From the NCBI GenBank assembly GCA_963693005.1, contig OY843726.1:930001-994000 (forward strand): a stretch of DNA of 64,000 nt, given 5' to 3'. A program made the translations under genes and the position numbers. The notes beneath the pieces are model-generated. The model saw only the letters and a program-made list of their open reading frames with translations, had not been told where the DNA came from and did no database searches. Origin of the DNA: Bodonicaedibacter sp963693005. Lineage in GTDB: Bacteria; Pseudomonadota; Alphaproteobacteria; UBA6184. Numbering within the stretch: position 1 is the stretch's first letter; each line of letters opens with the position of its first letter. Shown piece after piece: positions 44,092-51,754 of this stretch.

Positions 44092-44106
44092 TTAATTATT
44101 CCTTAA
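44092..44106. promoter_or_regulatory. CtrA box upstream of antisense exported-protein gene
   Basis: Perfect TTAA-TTATTCC-TTAA, 40 bp upstream of ATG 44052. The spacer is nearly the same as in the 15172 site (TTATTTC). Motif evidence only. Confidence 0.4.
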
Positions 44107-44163
44107 GATTATAAGAGGATATATGGGGTGTTTTCAAGGATAGTTTGATAAAAGTTTGTAGTG

Positions 44164-44898
44164 TTAATTACTATTTGACTGAGGCTCGTTGTTGTCTCCA
44201 GAAATGATTACGTTAAGTAAAGAAGTGGAGCGGCTTTCAGAAAACACCATACGTAAAGCAGCAAGGTAGCCACTTTGCGTGGTGTGAGGGCAGATTTGAA
44301 GTATTGCGGAGGCCATACCAAGTTCTATATCTGCAAAGTTTCCCCCATCTCTCTGAGGGTCAACAAGTTGTGGAGTTGTTTTTTTTGCTGAAGCTAAAAT
44401 GCCTAAAATTTCATCAATTTGTTTTTGAGAAAAATGAGGTTCTGCTGTGGATGAACTAATTGGGTAAGAGGTTAGGAAATGGGAAGTTCCGTTTAGCTGA
44501 GAAGTAGAAGGTATGCTATTTGCTTCAGAAAAGGAAATGGACAGTCTTTGCATTTCGTTGTGTTGTCTTAGATCTATTGCAATAGAAGAAAACTGCTCTA
44601 CAACTGAACGGAAGCTTTCAGAGGGGGGCTCTCTGTGCAGATGAGTGCGTAAACTGTGATTTTGGAACGCTAACCACATACGAGAGGAGTTAGGAGTGTA
44701 AAAAGAGGTGTCTGAACTGGTATCAACTGTACGTGGAGCAGATAAATTTTCAGCTGCTAATTGCATTCTACGTTCTGCGAATGCGTAATGGTTGTTGCGT
44801 ATTGATTCATATGCGCTTGCAAGAGATCCTAGAGAAAGGTGATTAGAAAAAAATAATGTACAGAGCAAAAAATAAATTGTTTTGTAGCGAGTTGACAT
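44164..44898 (-). CDS. Exported Ser-rich protein, unknown, antisense within module
   Basis: 244 residues from ATG 44898 (an upstream GTG 44910 is in frame). Signal peptide (YKTIYFLLCTLFFSNHLSLGS) with a GS end as in neighbours. Mature part mostly polar and helical, e.g. YESIRNNHYAFAERRMQLAA and SQKQIDEILGILASAKK, ending Asn/Ser-rich. No family recognised. It lies head-to-head with the gp7-like gene, with a plus-strand terminator in the gap. Confidence 0.5.
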   Translation of the reverse strand: MSTRYKTIYFLLCTLFFSNHLSLGSLASAYESIRNNHYAFAERRMQLAAENLSAPRTVDTSSDTSFYTPNSSRMWLAFQNHSLRTHLHREPPSESFRSVVEQFSSIAIDLRQHNEMQRLSISFSEANSIPSTSQLNGTSHFLTSYPISSSTAEPHFSQKQIDEILGILASAKKTTPQLVDPQRDGGNFADIELGMASAILQICPHTTQSGYLAALRMVFSESRSTSLLNVIISGDNNEPQSNSN

Positions 44899-44936
44899 TT
44901 TTTTAATCACATAATTATTAGATATAACGTACTAGC

Positions 44937-44972
44937 AGGGCATTAGCATTTAGTTAATGCCCTTTATTTTTT
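44937..44972 (+). terminator. Terminator 10 bp before the gp7-like gene
   Basis: Perfect 9-bp stem AGGGCATTA / TAATGCCCT, 9-nt loop, then TTTATTTTTT. On the plus strand it would stop transcripts arriving from the capsid/gp6 unit, unless it functions with antitermination. Confidence 0.85.
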
Positions 44973-44982
44973 AGGAGGAAAT

Positions 44983-45273
44983 ATGGAAAAGAGATGGCGA
45001 GATAGGATTTTGGTATTACGGCCTAAGGAGAAAGCGCTTGATGCATGGGGGTGCGTTCTGCCGTTGGAATTTGACGAGGGATATGAGTGTTGGGCGGATA
45101 TTAAATTACTTTTGGGTGCAAAGATGACTGCGTTGGTAAGTGTACGTTCTTTTTTTCCTAAGAATAAAGATATTCAAGTGCGTTGGAGCGGAAGAAATTG
45201 GAGGGTTGTTCAAAGACGTGGTGAAGACGTTCGAACGGATGTTGTGCAGTTTAAAATGGAGGAGTTGCAATGA
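44983..45273 (+). CDS. Phage head-tail adaptor, GTA gp7-like
   Basis: 96 residues with the head-closure pattern: WRDRILVLRP near the start, GYECWADIKLLLGAKM (the conserved W-A-D/x-I block), then VRSFFPKNKDIQVRWSGRNWRVVQR. Strong TAGGAGGA ribosome site. Overlaps the next start (ATGA). Confidence 0.6.
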   Translation: MEKRWRDRILVLRPKEKALDAWGCVLPLEFDEGYECWADIKLLLGAKMTALVSVRSFFPKNKDIQVRWSGRNWRVVQRRGEDVRTDVVQFKMEELQ

Positions 45274-45623
45274 GTGATATTGTTATGGGCTTGATTCAGA
45301 GGTTGCGGGATTTATGGCCAGAAATGGTTATTAAAGCGGGTGCGTTGGAGCAAAAAGAAACTGGCGTTGGTGTTGTGATTCATCGCTGGATACAGAGGGT
45401 TGATGGATGTGAAATTCAATTGGGATTGACGTATGCCCCCGAGTTAGAGGGAGGAAAAATGGATCAGGTAATGGCTTGGGTTCGAGATTTAGGCGTTTTG
45501 ATTCAAGACAAAGAACCTGAAGATTTGCGGACACAGTGGTGGTTGGGTGACCTGCAGTTTAAGCCTAAACCGCTATCGATTAGTTGTGGGGTAACTCTGA
45601 GGCATTCAAATGAGGTTGTATAA
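45270..45623 (+). CDS. Small phage protein, position of tail terminator (gp8-like)
   Basis: 117 residues, starting in the ATGA overlap with the adaptor gene. Position after gp7 and the mixed alpha/beta character (WIQRVDGCEIQLGLTY, helix QVMAWVRDLGVLI, LSISCGVTLRH) suggest a tail-terminator or baseplate role. No family is recognised from sequence. Confidence 0.45.
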   Translation: MSDIVMGLIQRLRDLWPEMVIKAGALEQKETGVGVVIHRWIQRVDGCEIQLGLTYAPELEGGKMDQVMAWVRDLGVLIQDKEPEDLRTQWWLGDLQFKPKPLSISCGVTLRHSNEVV

Positions 45624-45961
45624 TGAGCTATGGATATAGTGTGTTTGAAGGATTGAAGTTTCCAAAGGGGAGTGACAAAGAGTATGTGGAAGAGTGGGGA
45701 AGCTCATTTTCAGCAGAGCGTGGAGTACGAACGATAAATGGAGATTTTTTAAATACTAAGACACATATGCGTACCTTGACGGTAAGAGGTAGTGGAAATG
45801 TAGCACCTGAGTGTGGTGTTGAGATAGGAAAACAAACAGCAGTTCGTAGTGAAAAACTAAACCATATTTGCCAGATGCGTTTAGATAAGTGGCAGGTAAA
45901 TTGGGTGCCGTGGGAGTTTAAATATGTTTGGAGTTATACATTTTCAGAGGTCGCAATATGA
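45623..45961 (+). CDS. Small beta-rich phage protein, unknown
   Basis: 112 residues, start overlapping the previous stop (TAATG). Aromatic, beta-rich sequence (YSVFEGLKFPKG, HMRTLTVRGSG, WQVNWVPWEFKYVWSYTF). It lies where tail proteins are expected but does not look like the usual GTA major tail protein. ATGA overlap with the next gene. Confidence 0.45.
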   Translation: MSYGYSVFEGLKFPKGSDKEYVEEWGSSFSAERGVRTINGDFLNTKTHMRTLTVRGSGNVAPECGVEIGKQTAVRSEKLNHICQMRLDKWQVNWVPWEFKYVWSYTFSEVAI

Positions 45962-47340
45962 AGTGGAAGTTGATTGCAGATGGTGAGCGTGAATTAACTG
46001 AGGTTGTTTCTTTTCGTGTGGAACTGCAAAAGGGTAAGCCTGCTGTTTTAACTTGGTCAATGCCAATGAGTGCAGTGTCAAATTTTCAAAAGATTGCTTT
46101 GTGGAGAGGGGACATATGTTTGTTTCAGGGCTCTGTGATGGCGTATCCCACCCAGTGTAAAGACGGCAGCTTATCGTGGATTTCCGTTGGTGTTGGTGAG
46201 GGCTTTCAATCTGATCGTCGTGCGGTATTAGATGCTGAAGACCAGAAAAGTAGCTTGATAGGGACATTGGCAGACATTCGTGGTGGTGAGGTTGGAAGTG
46301 TAGTAATAGACCCTGTGAGCCATGCAATTAGCTGGCACTCAGTATTTTCACAAAAAGAGACGTTAGATCTGACAGGAAAATATGATTCTGAGAGCATTGT
46401 GATTATTCCTTTATCTTCTAACTTTAGCGGAGTGAGTGCCTCGGTTGTGCGATCAACTAAGCGTGAAGAGTCGGGGATATTAGACGTAGGCCCATGTATT
46501 ACGGGAGAGTTGGGTGGCGCGATTGATACATATTCGGGTGATGCGTTGTCTGAGCAATTTGATCGGTTAGGTTTACGATTAATGCGCGCGGGTTATGATG
46601 TTCAAAATTCAGAGTTGCAGCGGTTGCAGCGGCAACGTGCAGACATTCCTAAACATATAAATGGAAGTGATCAAAGGAATGAAATGATAAGTATTCCCTT
46701 TCATTCCTATACGGCCATATTGCTATGCAGCTGGTCGACTGTTGTTAAAAGCCACGAGAGCGTGACGTTGATCTGCGGAGATGGCGGATTTGACGTATCG
46801 CTGGGAGTGAAAGACGGAGTGGTTTTAAATGAACTAGAGGTTATTGCAGAGTTGAGAGCTTGGGTTCAGGCATATGCGCGCCTGAAATCATTGAATACGC
46901 AGGTAAAATTGAAAGTTCCAATAATGCCTAATACTGCAGTTGAAGAATTTTGCATAGGCAGATGGGTGTGCCTGCAATCACAACATGTGCAAGGACTTAT
47001 TCAGGGGCCAATTACTGCCTGCCAATGGGTGAATAATGAGGGAGTTGCATGGATAGAGTTAACTTTATTGTGGGCAGCTGAAGGTGAATGGGTGTGCGGA
47101 GATATAGTGCATGTTTCAAGTAGCAGCGAGAAAGTTCAAGGCCCGAAACAAGCTTCGGATATAGTTTCGAAAGTGCGTTTAATGAATGATGCAGTAAGTC
47201 AGCATGCTTACGCACAGGAACATTGTTTGGATAATATAAATGAGTGGATAGATGGGTTTCCTCTTAGCCAGTTGGAGCTTGAGATTCAACCCATGAATAT
47301 GAATGCGGATGAGTATCAAGAGAGTATATACCGATGCTAA
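45958..47340 (+). CDS. Possible tail hub/baseplate protein
   Basis: 460 residues from ATG 45958 (AGAGG upstream, ATGA overlap). N-terminal beta region KWKLIADGERELTEVVSFRV, TWSMPMSAVSNF, IALWRGDICLFQGSVMAYP is reminiscent of hub proteins of the gp27/late-control-D kind, which set a coordinate frame and then a W-x-G change. The C-terminal part has a helix with repeated charged residues (ISEKVQGPKQ-like). Largest tail-type gene here. Assignment is tentative. Confidence 0.4.
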   Translation: MKWKLIADGERELTEVVSFRVELQKGKPAVLTWSMPMSAVSNFQKIALWRGDICLFQGSVMAYPTQCKDGSLSWISVGVGEGFQSDRRAVLDAEDQKSSLIGTLADIRGGEVGSVVIDPVSHAISWHSVFSQKETLDLTGKYDSESIVIIPLSSNFSGVSASVVRSTKREESGILDVGPCITGELGGAIDTYSGDALSEQFDRLGLRLMRAGYDVQNSELQRLQRQRADIPKHINGSDQRNEMISIPFHSYTAILLCSWSTVVKSHESVTLICGDGGFDVSLGVKDGVVLNELEVIAELRAWVQAYARLKSLNTQVKLKVPIMPNTAVEEFCIGRWVCLQSQHVQGLIQGPITACQWVNNEGVAWIELTLLWAAEGEWVCGDIVHVSSSSEKVQGPKQASDIVSKVRLMNDAVSQHAYAQEHCLDNINEWIDGFPLSQLELEIQPMNMNADEYQESIYRC

Positions 47341-47357
47341 GAACAGAAGGAGACTAT

Positions 47358-48215
47358 ATGTTAAATCGTTGGGTGAATAGCTTGGTTAAATCACCAGTTC
47401 GGCGCAGGAAGTTTTTGCGTACAAGAGCCGCTAATTGGCCAGTTATAATTCAAACAGGAGATCGTGGGCGTTTAAAGACATTACGGTTAGGCAAAGAGAC
47501 ATTTCCAGAATTAATTCGTGTGCATGTGCAGTTAAAACCTAAAGTCGTTATGGATGCTTCTGTAACAGCGCAAGTACAGATTGGGAGTAAAAAGTGTATT
47601 TCAGCTATGATTTATAATGGGAAATTTGGAGGAGATAGGGGAAATTTTGGACGGTGTGAATCTATTGGCTTGTGGGTGAAGCATGTTGAGGTAGGTGCTA
47701 ATACTGAATTTAAGTTGAACTTGTGTGAGGGAGAGTTGTTGTTTCGCAAAGAGTTTCATGTGTGTGCGGAATCTTTTTTAGATATACAGGAGGTAGTACA
47801 TCATCATTTGGTGAATAAAAACTCGGGTAAAAAGCATATTTATCCATTTGGCGGGTATGTTCACCCATTTGGAAATGCTGAGGTAGGAGATGCAGTTTAT
47901 GTGACAGTTTCGGAAACTTATGGACAAACAAAGATTAATTTACATTCGTATGAAGAATTGCGTAAAGCGGGTGTGCTGTTTGATAATAATGATCCGGAAT
48001 ATGCTTATGAATTGATGGAAGTTGGGGATCAGAAAAAAACACGACCATTAAAAGCTATTGTTGAAAACTCAGAAATTCAATGCTTTGGAGTTGCTACAGT
48101 TGGTGACGAAGAATGGAAGCAAAAGTATGTCTCGAGGAGTATTCAACAGAAAGAAGAAGGTAAGGCATTTGTGAGCTTTTATAAGACTGGAGCACCGAAA
48201 CTTGGAGGGAGATAA
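47358..48215 (+). CDS. Phage-associated protein, unknown (possible fibre or adhesion)
   Basis: 285 residues from ATG 47358 (GAAGGAGA upstream). A basic N-terminus (SPVRRRKFLRTRAANWP) precedes a beta-rich middle (LIRVHVQLKPKVVMDASVTA, CISAMIYNGKFGGDRGNFGR) and a His-rich stretch (VVHHHLVNK). Its position between the hub-like gene and the hydrolase suggests a distal tail role, but no family is recognised. Confidence 0.45.
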   Translation: MLNRWVNSLVKSPVRRRKFLRTRAANWPVIIQTGDRGRLKTLRLGKETFPELIRVHVQLKPKVVMDASVTAQVQIGSKKCISAMIYNGKFGGDRGNFGRCESIGLWVKHVEVGANTEFKLNLCEGELLFRKEFHVCAESFLDIQEVVHHHLVNKNSGKKHIYPFGGYVHPFGNAEVGDAVYVTVSETYGQTKINLHSYEELRKAGVLFDNNDPEYAYELMEVGDQKKTRPLKAIVENSEIQCFGVATVGDEEWKQKYVSRSIQQKEEGKAFVSFYKTGAPKLGGR

Positions 48216-48637
48216 TGATTGAATGCTTTTCAAATGAAGAAATTGTAGCAAGAACATTGTATGGAGAAGCGCGTGGAGAGATTGCAAAGGTAGGGATTGT
48301 GGGTATAGAGGCGGTAGCCAGTGTAATTTGGAACCGATGGAAACAAAATCCAAAGAGATATGGGGTTAGTGTTCGAGAAGTGTGTTTAAAGCCTTATCAG
48401 TTCTCATGTTGGAACTTGAGGGATCCTAATTATGCAATTTTATGCGGGAAAGAATTAGAGGCGACACCAGAGTATATTTCATGTGTGCGGATTGCGTTTA
48501 AGTGGCTTTGCTCTTTAGGCAAAGATTTAACAGGAGGTTCAAACCATTATTATGCAAAGTGGTTAGAGCCACCTAATTGGGCCAAAGAGTGTCACTTTAT
48601 TACAGAAGTTGGTGTTCATCGTTTTTATAGGCTTTAA
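48215..48637 (+). CDS. SleB-type cell wall hydrolase
   Basis: 140 residues of the SleB/CwlJ lysozyme-like fold. Putative catalytic Glu in ARTLYGEARGE (E18), followed by the VASVIWNRW helix and CLKPYQFSCWN, and the C-terminal GGSNHYYAKWLEPPNWA. No signal peptide, so it would need a holin for release; a GTA-type holin is 1.6 kb downstream. Start overlaps the previous stop. Confidence 0.88.
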   Translation: MIECFSNEEIVARTLYGEARGEIAKVGIVGIEAVASVIWNRWKQNPKRYGVSVREVCLKPYQFSCWNLRDPNYAILCGKELEATPEYISCVRIAFKWLCSLGKDLTGGSNHYYAKWLEPPNWAKECHFITEVGVHRFYRL

Positions 48638-48693
48638 GAAATTTTTAGGGGAACTTTGTTACATTAAGGTGTTTTAAATATAGGGGCGTTGGG

Positions 48694-49035
48694 ATGAAAA
48701 GCAAGTGGTGGGTTGCACTAAGTGCAATATGTATTTCAAGTACATTTGGAGCAGGTACGCTGGAGATTGATTTTGAAGAAGAAAGATCTAGCTTGGATGT
48801 AATTCTGCATGATTTGAGACATGCGCAAGCAACGATTTATGATTTAATAGATACAGGAAATTATAAAGACGCGCGCAGTAAATATAAGAGTATCAGTGAT
48901 GTGTGTGACTGCTATATTTTGGAACATGCAGAAGAAAAACAAGACACAGTTTCCAACAAATTTGATGAGACTTTGACTTTGATTGCGAGATATTTTCTTG
49001 ATTTTGGCGTACCTTTTGAAGAGGAAGCAGAGTGA
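48694..49035 (+). CDS. Small exported helical protein, unknown
   Basis: 113 residues: signal peptide (WWVALSAICISSTFGAG), then acidic helices (LDVILHDLRHAQATIYDLID, DETLTLIARYFLDFG). No family recognised. It sits between hydrolase and holin genes. GGGCGTTGGG weak ribosome site. Confidence 0.5.
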   Translation: MKSKWWVALSAICISSTFGAGTLEIDFEEERSSLDVILHDLRHAQATIYDLIDTGNYKDARSKYKSISDVCDCYILEHAEEKQDTVSNKFDETLTLIARYFLDFGVPFEEEAE

Positions 49036-49142
49036 GATTAGCGTTATTGCTATTTTCATATTAAATACACAGTTTTAGTGGGTTTTTTTATTGAAGCTTA
49101 TAGAAAGAACTATGTCTTTTGTTGTAGAAGTGTATAAGCGGA

Positions 49143-49748
49143 CTACTTCTTAAGCTCTTTTGAGTTTAGGGTGGGGTGAAGTAGTAAGTTATATCCGTTA
49201 TAAATGGCAGCTCCTTGGTATATGGGGGTTTCAAGTTCAGTTGTATGAGTATGAATGCTTTCATCTAATGGGCGTGTATACTGTTGCGTTCGTGTAAATG
49301 TAACGGTGCTGTGTTCTTTATTAACGAGGACATTCGAATATTTAGTGGAGCCTTGAATAGGTAAGTAAGATACTTTAATAGGGGGTTTTTGCATTACAGG
49401 AAAAGTTTTTCCTCCCCAGGTGAAGTCTAGAAATACTGTGATTTCTAGGTTTCGGGTATCCTCATTTTGGTATCTTAATGTTCGTTTATGCAGGTTTTTC
49501 TCAAATAAATACTGATGTAGAGTGCCATTATTTCGTGTGTAACGGGCAATACAGCGAACACTTTCGTGGCTGGGTAATAACTGCCATTCAACTTTTGAGG
49601 GGAAGTGATGTTCAACACATTTTCTTTTTTGATATAAAGTGGCATAGCCGGTTGAGTTGTTATACTCCCACTTTTCATGCTCAGATGCATATAGCGCGGA
49701 AAAATATGTGCAGATCACTAATGGATATTTTTTCATAAAATTTGACAT
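49143..49748 (-). CDS. Exported beta-rich protein, unknown, antisense
   Basis: 201 residues. Signal peptide (MKKYPLVICTYFSALYAS). The mature part is rich in beta-prone sequence (YATLYQKRKCVEHHF, KVEWQLLP, LEITVFLDFTWGGKTF, STVTFTRTQQY). No family recognised. Followed 14 bp upstream by another exported-protein gene on the same strand (49763), probably one transcript. Confidence 0.5.
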   Translation of the reverse strand: MSNFMKKYPLVICTYFSALYASEHEKWEYNNSTGYATLYQKRKCVEHHFPSKVEWQLLPSHESVRCIARYTRNNGTLHQYLFEKNLHKRTLRYQNEDTRNLEITVFLDFTWGGKTFPVMQKPPIKVSYLPIQGSTKYSNVLVNKEHSTVTFTRTQQYTRPLDESIHTHTTELETPIYQGAAIYNGYNLLLHPTLNSKELKK

Positions 49749-49762
49749 CTAATTAAATTGTT

Positions 49763-50107
49763 TTAAGAGGTTTTTTTCTTTATGGGAAATAGATGAGCCC
49801 CCCACCAAAAAACCGTTTGTGAGTTCGATAAAAAAGTATCTAGAGAAAAGGTGAATCCTGGACGATAAGTGGCATGACTTGTCATACAGTAAGCAGTAAT
49901 GATAGCTGTATTTGGAGTTTCAGAGGAGAGTTCTGCGCTAATGTCTGTTGTGACTAGCTTCAAAACGCTACCATTGGGTTGGTGGCATACGATGCATCCA
50001 CTTTCTGCCTCGGGTATCCACTGAGAAAAATCAGGTGAAGTAAAGAAATTAGCGCTAATTGCGTTAGATAGCAGAATACATGGGGCTAATTTAATAAATT
50101 GTAACAT
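49763..50107 (-). CDS. Small exported Cys-containing protein, unknown, antisense
   Basis: 114 residues. Signal peptide (KLAPCILLSNAISAN). The mature part has a CxxC motif (SGCIVCHQPNG) that superficially resembles a haem-binding CxxCH site (C-I-V-C-H), but there is no further cytochrome signature. Upstream partner of the 49143 gene. Confidence 0.45.
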   Translation of the reverse strand: MLQFIKLAPCILLSNAISANFFTSPDFSQWIPEAESGCIVCHQPNGSVLKLVTTDISAELSSETPNTAIITAYCMTSHATYRPGFTFSLDTFLSNSQTVFWWGAHLFPIKKKTS

Positions 50108-50197
50108 TGATGTTTCCTAAGGTTTTTTTATCCTTCAACAAGGATAAACTCATAATTTTCAGAACTATTATTACATTAAAATATTAAAGGAGGATAT

Positions 50198-50713
50198 ATG
50201 TCGTTTGTTTCTATTGCATTGGGATTAATGGAGTTTGCTCCCCTTATTGCAAAAATAGTAAATGGAAACGAATCTGAAAAAATTGCCGAGAAAGTTGTTA
50301 AGACTGCAAAAATAGTTACAGGAGGTAGCGAACTAGAAGATATTTCTGAGTCTTTACGAAAGTCTCCAGAGGCAGTATTAGAATTTCGTAGAGAGGCTGA
50401 AAAGATAGTAAATAATGACCGTGCAAATGCACGAATGCGAGATATTTCATTATTTCAAGTGGGGCGTAGAAATATAAGGAGTGATATTATGGTACTAAGT
50501 GCATTGTTGGGGTTATTGGGATGTTTAGGGGCATTAACCGTATTTAAAATGTCTCTTTCAGGTGAAGTAGTTGGGATTATTTCAACAATAGCCGGTATAT
50601 TTGGATCATGTTTAAAAGATGCATATGCCTTTGAGTTTGGGTCTTCCCGAGGGAGTAAGGAAAAAGAAAGCCGTTTAATTGAACTGCTGACAGGAACAAT
50701 GAATAGACAGTAG
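50198..50713 (+). CDS. GTA-type three-TM holin
   Basis: 171 residues. N-terminal amphipathic/helical half (EKIAEKVVKTAKIVTGG, RREAEKIVNNDRANARMRD), then two or three membrane segments (VLSALLGLLGCLGALTVF, VVGIISTIAGIFGSCLK). The C-terminal FEFGSSRGSKEKE is a hallmark of the 3TM GTA-holin family that releases particles. AAAGGAGGATAT is a strong ribosome site. Works plausibly with the SleB hydrolase at 48215. Confidence 0.7.
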   Translation: MSFVSIALGLMEFAPLIAKIVNGNESEKIAEKVVKTAKIVTGGSELEDISESLRKSPEAVLEFRREAEKIVNNDRANARMRDISLFQVGRRNIRSDIMVLSALLGLLGCLGALTVFKMSLSGEVVGIISTIAGIFGSCLKDAYAFEFGSSRGSKEKESRLIELLTGTMNRQ

Positions 50714-50766
50714 TTTTTGTTTGTTATTAATTTATACGTCATATTATTCAGAGTGAAGGGTTAATT

Positions 50767-51327
50767 TTGAAAAGTTGCGCGAAGATAAGTAGTTGCCAGA
50801 TGATTTTTGCAGTTTGGTTGGTTTTTTTGTGTATAACTAGCCAAGTAAGCGGAAGTAGCGAAACAGTTAGTTATGAAAGTCCAAATAGATTAGAAACAAC
50901 GGTGAAAAACTTGACAGTTGTATTTTCATTTGACGATGATTCAAGATCTTTAGAGGCTTTCCGTGCAGTTAACCCATTAAAGGGGTATCCTGATTTTTTT
51001 GAAAATCAGCTGTTTAATGCAGCAAAAAAATCATATCAGTTAGGAAAATTATATGAGTGTATAGAATATTTTCATATGCTGGAAAACCAGTATACCGGAT
51101 GGATGCCATTAAAAGATTTGCAATGCCTTTTAGTTTTTTTTGAGGAAGTCGGAGCTGAGCGAATTGTCTCTAAGTTACTTCAATCAATTTTATGTCATTA
51201 TGAAGATAAGTTAGAAGATGGAGAGCAAGCGAGTCTTAGGGCAAAGTTAAAAACTCTAAATTATAAATATGATTCTAAGGCAAATCCAGAAAAGTCTATT
51301 TTGAAACAGCAAGAGTGTCCTAATTAA
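50767..51327 (+). CDS. Exported helical-repeat-like protein, unknown
   Basis: 186 residues from TTG 50767 (GAAGGG upstream). Signal peptide (MIFAVWLVFLCITSQVSGSS). The mature part is helical with TPR/Sel1-like spacing (FENQLFNAAKKSYQLGKLYE, CIEYFHMLENQYTGW, AERIVSKLLQSIL). No family recognised. Followed 27 bp later by a similar exported protein (51355). Confidence 0.5.
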   Translation: MKSCAKISSCQMIFAVWLVFLCITSQVSGSSETVSYESPNRLETTVKNLTVVFSFDDDSRSLEAFRAVNPLKGYPDFFENQLFNAAKKSYQLGKLYECIEYFHMLENQYTGWMPLKDLQCLLVFFEEVGAERIVSKLLQSILCHYEDKLEDGEQASLRAKLKTLNYKYDSKANPEKSILKQQECPN

Positions 51328-51354
51328 TATAAGTATAAGGCAAAGAGAGAGAAT

Positions 51355-51747
51355 ATGAAGAAACTTCTAATTAAGATAGTATTTGTATGCGGAGCTTTCT
51401 ATTTTGAAAGTAATGTTCATAGTTCAGGTAATACTATTGATGAAGACCTAATTCTGGAAGAAATCTATAGAACTAAAGAAAATGGAGAAGTATTAGCTAG
51501 TGCTATGTATGTCCGCGTTGTTGAAAATATAGAGGCAACTTCTATGCAGCTGCTTCGTGCAGCACATGGACTGGAAATGATGGGGCAGAAAGCTTTTGCA
51601 AGTAAACTGTATGTAGAGATAATAAAATCTAAGAAGAGTAGCGAATATGAAAAGTTAACGGGGGAATATTCGTTAGTACTTTTGAGTGATGGAGTCTTTT
51701 CTGCTGCCTACATTTCGAGGTGTAGAAATCTGTCTGGAAACCCTTAG
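51355..51747 (+). CDS. Exported helical protein, unknown
   Basis: 130 residues. Signal peptide (LLIKIVFVCGAFYFESNVHSS) then helices with TPR-like rhythm (ILEEIYRTKENGEVLASAMY, LLRAAHGLEMMGQKAFASKL). Possibly a diverged tandem copy of the 50767 product. It ends 7 bp before the convergent recG. Confidence 0.5.
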   Translation: MKKLLIKIVFVCGAFYFESNVHSSGNTIDEDLILEEIYRTKENGEVLASAMYVRVVENIEATSMQLLRAAHGLEMMGQKAFASKLYVEIIKSKKSSEYEKLTGEYSLVLLSDGVFSAAYISRCRNLSGNP

Positions 51748-51754
51748 AGCAGTA

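Larger units (their letters stand above)
35279..50713. mobile_element. Degraded GTA-like / HK97-type module with interspersed cargo genes
   Basis: In order on the + strand: portal, prohead protease, [nine exported-protein genes], capsid, gp6-like connector, [two minus-strand exported-protein genes], gp7-like adaptor, two small unknowns, hub-like protein, unknown, SleB hydrolase, [three exported-protein genes], GTA-type holin. The head genes read most like alphaproteobacterial GTA genes (RcGTA g3-g7). No terminase, integrase, major tail protein, tape measure, DUF2460 or TIM-barrel hub is visible, and no att sites or flanking repeats were found. Boundaries are those of recognisable phage-type genes. 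Confidence 0.65.

Noticed and set aside
49763..50107. Possible c-type cytochrome because of C-I-V-C-H
   Set aside because: A single CxxCH with no distal Met ligand motif or cytochrome helices; left as unknown exported protein.
35279..50713. Intact prophage with integrase and att sites
   Set aside because: No integrase, repressor, terminase, tape measure or flanking direct repeats could be found.
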